From positions 1-33,743 of the forward strand of contig JASHPU010000144.1 of assembly GCA_030037885.1 (NCBI GenBank): 33,743 bases of DNA. The letters run 5' to 3'. The stretch comes from Xanthobacteraceae bacterium. Lineage in GTDB: Bacteria; Pseudomonadota; Alphaproteobacteria; Rhizobiales; Xanthobacteraceae. Below are positions 7,726 through 15,661 of this stretch, piece by piece. The notes under the pieces were generated by a model. That model was not told the origin of the DNA. It worked only from the letters and a program-made list of their open reading frames with translations, and did not search any database. Every line of letters starts with the position of its first letter. Position 1 is the first letter of the stretch. The translations under genes and the position numbers were made by a program.

Positions 7726-8232
7726 ATGAGCGACGACAACGCTTTTCCCGACCCAAGGATCTTCTCGGCGGTGATCACGCCGCATCGCTCACTGACGCCG
7801 CGCGGCTTTCTGATCCTCATGCTCTGCCTCGGCGGTCTGAGTTTCGTCTCCGGCATGGCGTTCGTTCTGATGGGGGCGTGGCCGGTGTTCGGCTTCTTCG
7901 GCCTCGACGTGCTGCTGGTCTACTTGGCGTTCCGCGCCAACTTTCGCGCGGCGCGCGCCTATGAGGAGGTGACGGTGACCGTCTCGGAGCTGACCGTGCG
8001 CAAGGTCAACCCGCGCGGCGGCGTGCGCGAGTGGACGCTCAACCCGGTCTGGGTGCGTCTCGAGCGTATCGTGCATCAGGAGTTCGGCATCGAGCGGCTG
8101 TTTCTGGTCTCGCGCGGACGGCGGCTGACGATCGGCAGCGCGCTCGGCCCGGAGGAGAAAGCGAGCTTTGCGCAGGCGCTGTCGAATGCCCTGGGCGAGG
8201 CAAAACGCGGACCGACGCGGACCGTGCTATAA
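7726..8232 (+). CDS. DUF2244 integral membrane protein
   Basis: A 168-residue protein from the ATG at 7726 (MSDDNAF). Two hydrophobic helices (about residues 28-50 and 53-71) are followed by a cytosol-like tail with VTVTVSELTVRKVN, WVRLERI and LFLVSRGRRLTIGSALGPEEK. This matches DUF2244, a family widespread in alphaproteobacteria with no settled function. The track ORF begins far upstream at 7492, inside nth on the other strand, and is not credible there. It sits divergently next to nth, an arrangement I recall from related genomes. The stop TAA runs directly into an ATTCGC-type palindromic repeat. Confidence 0.85.
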   Translation: MSDDNAFPDPRIFSAVITPHRSLTPRGFLILMLCLGGLSFVSGMAFVLMGAWPVFGFFGLDVLLVYLAFRANFRAARAYEEVTVTVSELTVRKVNPRGGVREWTLNPVWVRLERIVHQEFGIERLFLVSRGRRLTIGSALGPEEKASFAQALSNALGEAKRGPTRTVL

Positions 8233-8234
8233 TG

Positions 8235-8301
8235 GGCGAATAGCGAATGGTGACTGGCGAATAGGGCCAAATCATTCGCTATTCGCCATTTCGCCATTCG
8301 T
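8235..8301. repeat. ATTCGC-type palindromic repeat with 15-bp perfect arms
   Basis: GGCGAATAGCGAATG (8235-8249) is the exact reverse complement of CATTCGCTATTCGCC (8273-8287). A further partial copy, GGCGAATAG, lies in the loop (8256-8264), and CGCCATTTCGCCATTCG continues to 8301. The unit is internally repetitive and more AT-rich than its surroundings. I associate this kind of sequence with dispersed intergenic repeats in Rhizobiales. It has no T-run and is not a convincing terminator. Confidence 0.75.
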
Positions 8302-8356
8302 CCATCCAGAAATCGGGTGGTTTGCACCTGCCTCGCAGCCTAGATCGGGAGCAACG

Positions 8357-9262
8357 ATGATGGAGGCAGCCATGCTCTCACCCGATCGCCCTGACCACCC
8401 AATGCCGCTCGCCGCGGCCGCCGCCGATTACGAAGTGGTGCGGCGCGCCATCGGCCACATTCGCGGCCATTGGCGCGACCAGCCGGAAATCGAGGCCATT
8501 GCCGAGGCCGCCAGCGTCACGCCGACCGAATTGCACCACCTGTTTCGCCGCTGGGCCGGACTGACGCCGAAGGCGTTCTTGCAGGCGCTCACGCTCGACG
8601 GCGCGCGCAAGCTGTTGCGCGATTCGGCAAGCGTGCTGGACGCCAGCTATGAGGTCGGCCTGTCCGGCCCCGGCCGGCTCCACGACCTGTTCGTGACCCA
8701 CGAGGCAATGTCGCCCGGCGAATGGAAATCCGGCGGCGAGGGCTTGGTCATCCATTTCGGCTTCCATCCCTCGCCGTTCGGCAGCGCGCTGGTCATGGCG
8801 ACCGACCGTGGCCTGGCCGGCCTCGCCTTTGCGGATCCCGGTGAAGAAATGGCGACGCTCAACGACATGAAGAGCCGCTGGCCGAAGGCGACATACGTGG
8901 AGAACAGCGCCCGGACTGCGGCGCTCGCCAAACGGATTTTCGATCCGTCGCAATGGCAGCAAGCGCAGCCGCTGCGCATCGTGCTGATCGGCACGGATTG
9001 GGAAGTCCGGGTTTGGGACGCACTGTTGCAGATTCCAATGGGCCACCTGAGGACGTATTCGGGCATCGCCCAAAAGATCTGTTCTACGCCCAATGCGGCG
9101 CGCGCCGTCGGAACCGCGGTCGGCAAGAACCCGATCTCCTTCGTGGTGCCGTGCCACCGTGTCGTCGGCAAGAGCGGCGACCTCACCGGCTACCATTGGG
9201 GGATCACCCGCAAACACGCCATGCTCGGCTGGGAAGCCGGCCAGGTCGCGGCCGCGGCATAG
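8357..9262 (+). CDS. AraC-type HTH fused to methylated-DNA--protein-cysteine methyltransferase (Ada-like, no N-terminal zinc domain)
   Basis: An AraC-family helix-turn-helix region (about residues 25-125, with IAEAASVTPTELHHLFRRWAG and GLTPKAFLQALTL) is joined to an O6-alkylguanine-DNA alkyltransferase domain (about 135-295). The acceptor cysteine lies in the invariant PCHRVV (C266), followed by GDLTGYHWGITRKHAML; VWDALLQIPMGHLRTYSGIA forms the DNA-binding part. E. coli Ada also carries an N-terminal zinc domain that takes methyl groups from phosphotriesters and switches on transcription; it is absent here, so any regulatory role must use another signal. The ATG at 8357 has GGGAG five bases upstream; ATG 8360 is equally usable. 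The track ORF's earlier start lies in the repeat. Confidence 0.92.
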   Translation: MMEAAMLSPDRPDHPMPLAAAAADYEVVRRAIGHIRGHWRDQPEIEAIAEAASVTPTELHHLFRRWAGLTPKAFLQALTLDGARKLLRDSASVLDASYEVGLSGPGRLHDLFVTHEAMSPGEWKSGGEGLVIHFGFHPSPFGSALVMATDRGLAGLAFADPGEEMATLNDMKSRWPKATYVENSARTAALAKRIFDPSQWQQAQPLRIVLIGTDWEVRVWDALLQIPMGHLRTYSGIAQKICSTPNAARAVGTAVGKNPISFVVPCHRVVGKSGDLTGYHWGITRKHAMLGWEAGQVAAAA

Positions 9263-9302
9263 CTCTCCCCCTTCCCGTGGCTTGACCTTACGAGCGGCCG
9301 TT

Positions 9303-9380
9303 TCCCGGATGCGGTGCAGCGCCATAAGCGCGTTTACGCGCGTCTTCGACGCGCTATGGCGGTGCACCGCTGTTCCGGGA
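9303..9380. repeat. Large imperfect palindrome upstream of gpmI
   Basis: The left arm, starting TCCCGGATGCGGTGCA at 9303, pairs with the right arm ending TGCACCGCTGTTCCGGGA at 9380. About 28 pairs form, broken by one asymmetric loop, one mismatch and one bulge. The central segment has further GCGCG/CGCGC self-complementarity. It lies in the 314-base gap between the alkyltransferase gene and gpmI; I see no open reading frame of quality there. It is probably a dispersed palindromic element. Confidence 0.7.
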
Positions 9381-9409
9381 TCGTTTGAAACTCGGAATTT
9401 GTGACGATC

Positions 9410-9451
9410 CCTGGTCTGCAGCGCACCACTTCGTGCTGCGCTGCGCCCAGG
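9410..9451. repeat. Second hairpin in the gpmI upstream gap
   Basis: CCTGG (9410-9414) pairs with CCAGG (9447-9451). Inside, GCAGCGCA pairs with TGCGCTGC and CAC with GTG around a TTC loop. It shares its GCAGCGC theme with the palindrome just upstream and is likely part of the same repeat cluster. The remaining 120 bases before gpmI show nothing I can name. Confidence 0.6.
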
Positions 9452-9576
9452 AAACGCAGCTCCCTATATTAGCGCCGATGAGGCGTTGACCCCGGACACC
9501 CAATGCTGCCCGCATTGACGCTCGCGCTCCGATCCGCAATACCGCCTGCGCGTTGTCTTAGGCGAAGGATGTGGAC

Positions 9577-11103
9577 ATGCAGCAGCGCCGGCCCGTGATG
9601 CTGGTCATTCTGGATGGTTGGGGCTGGCGCGAGGAACGCGCCGACAATGCCATCCGGCAGGCGAAAACGCCGAGCTTCGATCGGCTCTGGCAGGCGGGTC
9701 CGCACGGTTTTCTGCATACCTCCGGCAAAGACGTTGGCCTCCCCGACGGCCAGATGGGCAATTCCGAGGTCGGACATTTGAACATCGGCGCCGGCCGCGT
9801 CGTGGTGCAGGATTTGCCGCGCATCGATGCGGCGATTGCCAAGGGCGAGATCGACCGCGCACCAGCGCTTGTCGATTTCATTGCCAAGCTGAAGCAGAGC
9901 GGCGGCACCTGCCATCTGCTCGGCCTGGTATCGCCCGGCGGCGTGCATTCGCATCAGAATCACGCCGTGGCCCTTTCGAAAATCCTCGCCGCGGCCAACG
10001 TGCCGGCGCTGGTGCACGCCTTCACCGACGGCCGCGATACGCCGCCGCAATCAGCGGGTGACGACATCAAGTGCCTGATCGCGGCGCTGCCGAAATCGGT
10101 TTCGATCGCGACGGTGAGCGGCCGCTACTACGCGATGGACCGCGACAAGCGCTGGGACCGCGTCGAAAAGGTCTACAAGGCGATCGTCGATGCCGACGCG
10201 CCGCGCTTTGCCGACGCGCCCGCAATCATCGCCGACGCCTACGCCAACAAAAAATTCGACGAGTTCGTCGTGCCGGCACTGGTCGGCGATTACCGCGGCA
10301 TGAAGGACGGCGACGGCGTGCTGTGCTTCAACTTCCGCGCCGACCGCGTGCGCGAAATTCTCTCGGCGCTGCTCGATGCGAAATTTTCCGGTTTTGCCCG
10401 GCAACGGATCGTCCGCTTCGCCGCGGCACTCGGCATGACCGAATATTCCGACGAACTCGACAAAATGATGCGGGCGATCTTTCCGCCGCAGCGGCTCGAG
10501 CACATCCTCGGCGAGGTGGCGGCGGATGCCGGCCGCAAGCAACTACGCATGGCCGAGACCGAAAAATACGCCCACGTCACGTATTTCCTCAGCGGCGGGC
10601 GCGAAGAGCCGTTTGCCGGGGAGGATCGCATCCTGGTGCCGTCGCCCAAGGTCGCGACCTACGATCTGCAGCCCGAAATGTCGGCGCCCGAACTGACCGA
10701 CAAGGCGGTGACCGCGATCAATTCCGGCAAATACGACTTGATCGTGCTCAACTACGCCAATCCCGACATGGTCGGCCACACCGGCAGCCTGCCCGCGGCG
10801 ATCAAGGCCGTGGAGACGGTCGATTCCGGCTTGGGCCGCATCGCCGACGCCATCCAGAAATCCGGCGGTGCGCTCTTGGTCACCGCCGACCACGGCAATT
10901 GCGAAATGATGCGCGATCCGCAAACCGGCGGACCGCACACCGCCCATACCACGAACCCGGTGCCGGTCATGCTGGTGGGCGCGCGCAACCGCGCGTTCGA
11001 CGCCGAAGGCCGCCTCGCCGACATCGCACCGACTTTGCTCGAACTGATGGAATTGCCGAAGCCGAAGGAAATGACCGGCGCGTCGCTGTTGCAAGGTGGT
11101 TAA
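9577..11103 (+). CDS. gpmI: 2,3-bisphosphoglycerate-independent phosphoglycerate mutase
   Basis: GpmI interconverts 3- and 2-phosphoglycerate in glycolysis using a phosphoserine intermediate and two manganese ions. The N-terminal metal-binding VILDGWGWREE, the nucleophile serine in GQMGNSEVGHLNIGAGR (about S63), VHAFTDGRDTPP, CFNFRADRVREI and the C-terminal metal motif TADHGNCE are all present. Length is about 508 residues, normal. The track begins at GTG 9571, but AAGGA (9565-9569) is correctly spaced seven bases before ATG 9577, so 9577 is preferred. The gene ends 33 bases before the convergent low-GC methyltransferase gene. Confidence 0.97.
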   Translation: MQQRRPVMLVILDGWGWREERADNAIRQAKTPSFDRLWQAGPHGFLHTSGKDVGLPDGQMGNSEVGHLNIGAGRVVVQDLPRIDAAIAKGEIDRAPALVDFIAKLKQSGGTCHLLGLVSPGGVHSHQNHAVALSKILAAANVPALVHAFTDGRDTPPQSAGDDIKCLIAALPKSVSIATVSGRYYAMDRDKRWDRVEKVYKAIVDADAPRFADAPAIIADAYANKKFDEFVVPALVGDYRGMKDGDGVLCFNFRADRVREILSALLDAKFSGFARQRIVRFAAALGMTEYSDELDKMMRAIFPPQRLEHILGEVAADAGRKQLRMAETEKYAHVTYFLSGGREEPFAGEDRILVPSPKVATYDLQPEMSAPELTDKAVTAINSGKYDLIVLNYANPDMVGHTGSLPAAIKAVETVDSGLGRIADAIQKSGGALLVTADHGNCEMMRDPQTGGPHTAHTTNPVPVMLVGARNRAFDAEGRLADIAPTLLELMELPKPKEMTGASLLQGG

Positions 11104-11136
11104 GTGCTGTCTTAATTCCAGGTAGTCAGTTCGCAA

Positions 11137-12648
11137 TCAGATTAAGCGGCGTGCTCTATGGGCCGTCACCCAAAAATGGCTACGCTGCTCGTACTGCCAG
11201 CCCATATCGAGGAGCATTTGAGCAAAATCGTCCTTTGAAATGTCCAATGAATTGATTGCGCCCTTATGCCAAGCACGCAATACAATTCTATTGAACAAAG
11301 CCTCACCATAAAGCGGTTCGTGCATTTCATGCAGGAGTTGATAGAGCTCGCTCTCAAGATCAAATTTTTTGCCGAGTTCATACTTAACAGCTCTTCCTGT
11401 ATTGAAAAATGACAGAATGAGCTCCCCTGCTAAGACCGATGCACTGCCTTTTTTCTTGTGCATTGACCAAATTGGATCGCCGACCTGAGGCAACGCGGCA
11501 CGCAAATCTGCGCCCGAGTCCGCGGCTGAGGTCAAAATGGTTTGAAAATACGAAGTGTTCCAATGCTGAAAAACAACGGATAGCCAGCGATCCGGCTTTA
11601 ATAGATCGAGGCACGCACGAATACTCGATCCGAGGCGCTCTGTGTAGGCCTGATCGGCATGTCTTCGATCGCCGCCAACGATTATTTCGTGTTTGGCTCT
11701 GGAAGGAGTTGGCAAAATGCCGAGCCATGCGTTCCACATCGTAGACAAGTCGAGATAGGCGATGTGGCCTCCGTATGGTGGGTCGGTGAAGATATAATCA
11801 GCTGTGCGCCCGAGCAGCCGGGGAAGCTCCAACACGTCCCTATCATAGGCATGAAATTCTCCATGCCAACCAGCCGACGATTGTCGTTTGTGCTCAATAC
11901 TCTGATCGACTTCAGCTTTCGCCGCCAGCACATTCATTGCCCGCTCTCGGAATGTGGGCCATAGCGGCAATCGCACGGGCTTTTTTGCCACTTTGTACCT
12001 GTAAATGCTGAATATGCTGGATCCCCCACGCGACGCCAATCGACCTTCTGCCGAAAGAAAGGTGCGATTTAGCTTCGCCAGCGTTGCGGAGAATGCCAGC
12101 AACATTGCATTGCGCGCATACTTATTTGGTATTCTCGCAACGTGTTCTCGGATCACAGCAAGTCCGGCTAATTGCTTCGGCTCAAATAGATCATACAACA
12201 ACGTTACGTCTGAATTCGCCGGGAGTACGGCATTCTTCGGCAGTCGAAACTGCTTTTGGTAGCGATCCAACTCGTCATCACCCGACTTCTCTATCTCGGA
12301 CAAAATCCCTGAGCACGCCGACTCCATGGCTGCCAGTGCATCTCGATAATCGGAAAGGTTTCCTTTGGCCAGGTCCGCGATACCGCTCGCGATGAAGTTT
12401 GCCAGTGGATTGAGATCGTTATGAACCCCAATCCGATTTTCCAGGAACGCCTCTATTGCAGTGACCCCCGATCCCCCAAACGGATCGATCACCCGATCTC
12501 CAGGCCGCGAATAGTGCAGTATATAATCACGCACGACATTAAAGGGGCGCCTGGTAAAATACGGATGCACGCCATAGTGTCGCTTCGCAGTTTGACGCTC
12601 TGCCGAGATCGGATGCTGAATTGCTACGACGTTCCGGTAGAAGTTCAT
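11137..12648 (-). CDS. DNA methyltransferase (amino-methylating type), probable modification subunit of an acquired R-M system
   Basis: A 503-residue SAM-dependent DNA methyltransferase. The SAM motif VIDPFGGSGVTAIEA lies at about 53-67, an acidic residue follows in NDLNP (about D78), and the catalytic DPPY of N6-adenine/N4-cytosine enzymes is at 289-292 (FTDPPYGGHIAYLDLSTMW). The SAM motif comes well before DPPY with about 230 residues between, room for a target-recognition region. The opening HPYFTRRPFNVVRDYI resembles stand-alone methylases of the same broad family. The target sequence cannot be read from the protein. Base composition is clearly more AT-rich than the flanking housekeeping genes. 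The start lies within the preceding nuclease-like frame (about 110 bases of overlap), suggesting coupled translation. Confidence 0.88.
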   Translation of the reverse strand: MNFYRNVVAIQHPISAERQTAKRHYGVHPYFTRRPFNVVRDYILHYSRPGDRVIDPFGGSGVTAIEAFLENRIGVHNDLNPLANFIASGIADLAKGNLSDYRDALAAMESACSGILSEIEKSGDDELDRYQKQFRLPKNAVLPANSDVTLLYDLFEPKQLAGLAVIREHVARIPNKYARNAMLLAFSATLAKLNRTFLSAEGRLASRGGSSIFSIYRYKVAKKPVRLPLWPTFRERAMNVLAAKAEVDQSIEHKRQSSAGWHGEFHAYDRDVLELPRLLGRTADYIFTDPPYGGHIAYLDLSTMWNAWLGILPTPSRAKHEIIVGGDRRHADQAYTERLGSSIRACLDLLKPDRWLSVVFQHWNTSYFQTILTSAADSGADLRAALPQVGDPIWSMHKKKGSASVLAGELILSFFNTGRAVKYELGKKFDLESELYQLLHEMHEPLYGEALFNRIVLRAWHKGAINSLDISKDDFAQMLLDMGWQYEQRSHFWVTAHRARRLI

Positions 12649-13529
12649 AATGCCAGCGTGAGTTCATCACGGCCATATTATAGAACGCCTCAAGTTCAAT
12701 CACATCGATGTTCTGGCGTACAGCTTCATGATCATGATTTGCACAGAGAATAACCGCTCGACTGAGTTCGTTTTTGCCGTATTTCTTCTCTTGATACTGG
12801 AAATTGTGACTATTCTTCTTGATCTCGACCGGCACGCCGTAGGGTGGATATGCGAGAAACTCGATAATCGAAGCGCAGTCGTATCCCTTGCCCACGTAAG
12901 GACCCAGGAACACGCCGAGATGATTGAGAGGCCCTGACGCGCGGAGCAAATCGGGGCTCCAGGATATGCGGAATTTTCGTTTCCGGACGATGATCCTTTG
13001 CAATTCTGCATATTTCGCGAACCGACCATTCAAGAACGTCCGGCTTCGCGCGTCCAATCTTTTCCAAATGTCGCCGCCAAAACGGACTTATATAGTCGAG
13101 CGTGAATGTTAGGGGACGCTCTACTTTATGCAGCGTCTTTGTCCGCTTGGAGCCCGCGTATTTGCAAACAATCGGTCTCATATAGAAAGCGTCATCAATC
13201 GTGTCGACTTCAACGTCAATGCGCTCGAATTGCCCTGCGGGCAGGGAATACCAATGCCGGATTTGCTCGCCAATACTGGCCTCCCCTTGTCCCTGTTGGA
13301 TACGGTCATGACCAACGCTACCCGGCACCGCCTTTCCTTTTTCGTCTAACTTATGATCCTTCCCAACCGCGAAGAAATGTGACTTTGTTGCGCCGTAAGG
13401 CGTAACGAGCGCGACCGGGACTGCGCCCTTGCTCCGCAAGTACGTTTTGACCGAGTCTGAAAGATCGTGGAAATAGTACTGAGGCCCCCCGGACGCTGCA
13501 CTGGCGCGTTTGGTTTGCTGTAGATGCAT
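12539..13529 (-). pseudogene. Frameshifted nuclease-like gene, probable restriction partner of the adjacent methyltransferase
   Basis: Two overlapping frames look like halves of one protein. The first (from ATG 13529) reads sensibly through DLSDSVKTYLRSKGAVPVAL, FERIDVEVDTIDDAFYMRPI and CRIAKDHRPETKIPHILEP, then turns into Arg/Ser-rich shadow. The second frame becomes sensible there: LNHLGVFLGPYVGKGYDCAS, then IIEFLAYPPYGVPVEIKK and KKYGKNELSRAVILCANHDH. The pair D (in YDCAS) plus EIK fits a PD-(D/E)xK nuclease core. The switch lies at about 12930-12960 and needs a +1 shift. I do not recognise the family of the N-terminal half. The gene lies 26 bases downstream of dapB on the same strand and shares the methyltransferase's lower GC. 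It could be a true mutation or an assembly error. Confidence 0.7.
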
Positions 13530-13555
13530 TGCAATCAAACCCTCACAGATCGAGC

Positions 13556-14383
13556 TTAAATGTCCGTGAGGCCCAGCACATCCGCCATCGAATAAAGCCC
13601 CGGCTTCTGGTCGCGCGCCCAGAGCGCGGCGTGCAGCGCCCCGCGGGCGAAAATCATGCGGTCCTCGGCGCGATGGGTGAGCTCGAGGCGCTCCGCCGGA
13701 CCCGCGAACGTCACCGTATGGTCGCCGACCATGGTGCCGCCGCGCAGCGAGGCAAAGCCGATGTCGCCCGGACGGCGCGCGCCGGTCATGCCGTCGCGGC
13801 CGCGCACCGAATGCTGCGCGAGATCAATGCCGCGGCCCGCCGCCGCAGCGCCGCCGAGCATCAACGCGGTGCCGGACGGCGCGTCGATCTTCTTGGCGTG
13901 GTGCATTTCGAGAATTTCGATGTCGTAGGCCTCGTCGAGCGTCTTGGCGACGCGTTTGACGAGCGCGGCGAGCAGATTGACGCCGAGACTCATATTGCCG
14001 GATTTGACGATGCGGGCACGGCGCGCCGCCGCGGCGATCACCTTCTCCTCCTCGGCCGAATGCCCGGTGGTGCCAATGACGTGGACGAGCCCGGCGGCGG
14101 CGGTCAGCTCGGCGAAGGCAAGCGTCGCGGCCGGGATGGTGAACTCGATCAAGCCGTCGGCGCCTTTGAGCAGCGGCGCCGCGTCGCTGACCACCTTGAC
14201 GCCGTTCGCACCCAGGCCGGCGAGCTCGCCGGCATCGCGGCCGATCACCGCCGAGCCGGCCGCTTCGATCGCGCCGACCAGCGTCAGCCCCTTGCTGGCC
14301 GCGATGGCATGAACGAGCGTGCGGCCCATGCGCCCGCCGGCGCCGGCGACGACGACTCGCATTTGTGGCTGTGCCGCCGGCAT
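13556..14383 (-). CDS. dapB: 4-hydroxy-tetrahydrodipicolinate reductase
   Basis: DapB reduces 4-hydroxy-tetrahydrodipicolinate with NAD(P)H in the diaminopimelate/lysine pathway, feeding peptidoglycan. The nucleotide-binding loop [12 protein letters not shown] opens the protein, [14 protein letters not shown] and [11 protein letters not shown] follow, and the substrate loop [16 protein letters not shown] holds the HHxxKxDAPSGTA signature. About 275 residues. The track ORF begins at 14512 with 43 residues unlike DapB; ATG 14383 has GGAG seven to eight bases upstream and is the better start, with ATG 14362 as an alternative. It is the last conserved gene of the dnaK-to-dapB series; the low-GC module lies directly behind it on the same strand. 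Confidence 0.96.
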   Translation of the reverse strand: MPAAQPQMRVVVAGAGGRMGRTLVHAIAASKGLTLVGAIEAAGSAVIGRDAGELAGLGANGVKVVSDAAPLLKGADGLIEFTIPAATLAFAELTAAAGLVHVIGTTGHSAEEEKVIAAAARRARIVKSGNMSLGVNLLAALVKRVAKTLDEAYDIEILEMHHAKKIDAPSGTALMLGGAAAAGRGIDLAQHSVRGRDGMTGARRPGDIGFASLRGGTMVGDHTVTFAGPAERLELTHRAEDRMIFARGALHAALWARDQKPGLYSMADVLGLTDI

Positions 14384-14471
14384 TGGACGTGCTCCGCTCG
14401 CTGCCGGTATAGCGAAGCGCCGGCCCGGCGTCGACCCGCCAGCAAAAGCGAAAGTCAGAACTTCGTCCGTC

Positions 14472-14588
14472 CTAGCCTTCGACGATGACGAGGTCGAATT
14501 CGGCCGTGCCATCGTGCGGCGTCTTCGCCGCCTTTGTGGCCTTCCGCACCGTCACATCGATGTACGGAATCCAACGGCCTTTCGGCAT
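14472..14588 (-). pseudogene. Internally deleted 38-codon DUF1330 copy
   Basis: Not in the ORF track because of its length. From ATG 14588 it reads [14 protein letters not shown], closely like the start of the neighbouring DUF1330 protein (MAKGYWIARVDVHN). It ends in [12 protein letters not shown], like that protein's GTVDLIVIEG close to its C-terminus, then a TAG stop. The middle of about 55-60 residues is missing, yet the frame stays open. The ribosome site GGGAG with a 7-base spacer also resembles that of the intact gene (GGGAGAG). The simplest reading is a tandem duplicate that lost its core and its last residues; too little is left for the ferredoxin-like fold. Confidence 0.72.
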
Positions 14589-14618
14589 TGGTTTTCTCCC
14601 GGTAGGCCCGCTCAATGA

Positions 14619-14921
14619 TCAGGGCTGCACACCGTCGTAGCCTTCGATGACGATCAGGTCGACCGTGCCATGCGGCAATCGCCGTTTGATATTCTCCTGA
14701 TATTCGGGCGAGCGATAGCACGCGAGTGCCGTCGCGTAATCGCGAAATTCGATCACGACGTTGCGCGAACGGGCCGTGCCTTCCATACCCTCATATTGGC
14801 CGCCGCGCACCACGTAGCGCCCGCCGAACTTCTCGAAGATCGGCCCGTTGGCTTCGGCATACGGCTTGAAACCCTGTTCGTTGTGCACGTCGACACGGGC
14901 GATCCAGTAACCTTTGGCCAT
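14619..14921 (-). CDS. DUF1330 family protein
   Basis: A 100-residue cytosolic protein of the DUF1330 family, a dimeric alpha-beta barrel fold with no established reaction. Marks are MAKGYWIARVDV, GPIFEKFGGRYVVRGGQYE, RNVVIEFRDYATALACYRSPEYQ and the terminal TVDLIVIEGYDGVQP. Length is normal. The ATG at 14921 has GGGAGAG upstream. It lies 15 bases after pyrF on the same strand and is surely co-transcribed with it. An internally deleted second copy follows 30 bases downstream. Confidence 0.88.
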   Translation of the reverse strand: MAKGYWIARVDVHNEQGFKPYAEANGPIFEKFGGRYVVRGGQYEGMEGTARSRNVVIEFRDYATALACYRSPEYQENIKRRLPHGTVDLIVIEGYDGVQP

Positions 14922-14936
14922 TTGCGCTCTCCCTTT

Positions 14937-15635
14937 TCAGTTTTTGGTTCGTGCAATTTCCTCGACGATAGCGTGCGCCGCCGCCCTCGGATCAGGCGCC
15001 GCAAGGATGGGCCGGCCGACGACGAGATAGTCGGCGCCGGCGGCAATTGCGGCGGCCGGGGTCATGATGCGCTTCTGGTCGCCCGCATCGGTGCCGGCCG
15101 GCCGAATGCCCGGCGTCACCAGCTTGAGCTTGCCGCCGATGATGGCGCGTACTTTCCCCGCTTCGGCGCCCGAACAGACGAGGCCGTCGACGCCGATGTC
15201 ACGCGCCTGCACAGCGCGTTGCGCGACCAGTTCGGCAACGCTGCCGTGGTAGCCTGCCGCGGCAAGGTCGGCGTCGTCGTAGGATGTGAGCACGGTGACG
15301 GCCAGAATTTGCAGGCCGCGCTCGCGCGCATCGACTGCGGCTTTCATGGCTTGCGGATAGGCGTGCACGGTAAGAAACGTCGCGCCGAGCCGCGCCACGC
15401 TGCGCACGCCTTCGGCCACAGTGCTGCCGATGTCGTGCAGCTTGAGATCGAGAAACACCTGCTTGCCGGTATCGACCAGGCGAGGCACGTCGGCCAATCC
15501 ACCCGCATAAGCGAGCTGATAGCCGATTTTGTAGAACGACACCGCGTCGCCGAGCCGCGCCACCATGGCCCGCGCGGCTTCGACTGAGGGCAGATCGAGC
15601 GCGACGATCAGACGGTCGCGCGACTCTGGTTGCAT
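14937..15635 (-). CDS. pyrF: Orotidine 5'-phosphate decarboxylase
   Basis: PyrF converts OMP to UMP, the last step of de novo pyrimidine synthesis. The TIM-barrel protein starts [15 protein letters not shown], has [13 protein letters not shown], the catalytic cluster [14 protein letters not shown] (DxKxxD), [22 protein letters not shown] and the phosphate-binding end [12 protein letters not shown]. The length of 232 residues is typical. GAGGAG stands nine bases before the ATG. It is in line with DUF1330 and dapB downstream and the FMN reductase gene upstream. Confidence 0.97.
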   Translation of the reverse strand: MQPESRDRLIVALDLPSVEAARAMVARLGDAVSFYKIGYQLAYAGGLADVPRLVDTGKQVFLDLKLHDIGSTVAEGVRSVARLGATFLTVHAYPQAMKAAVDARERGLQILAVTVLTSYDDADLAAAGYHGSVAELVAQRAVQARDIGVDGLVCSGAEAGKVRAIIGGKLKLVTPGIRPAGTDAGDQKRIMTPAAAIAAGADYLVVGRPILAAPDPRAAAHAIVEEIARTKN

Positions 15636-15661
15636 GGCGCCAATCTCCTCACGTCATCTCC

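Noticed and set aside
10071-11255. 394-codon plus-strand frame within gpmI
   Set aside because: Arg-rich shadow frame of gpmI with no domain; it also runs into the low-GC region without changing character.
12930-12960. Programmed ribosomal frameshift in the nuclease-like gene
   Set aside because: I see no slippery run or downstream structure at the switch point, so mutation or sequencing error is the simpler explanation.
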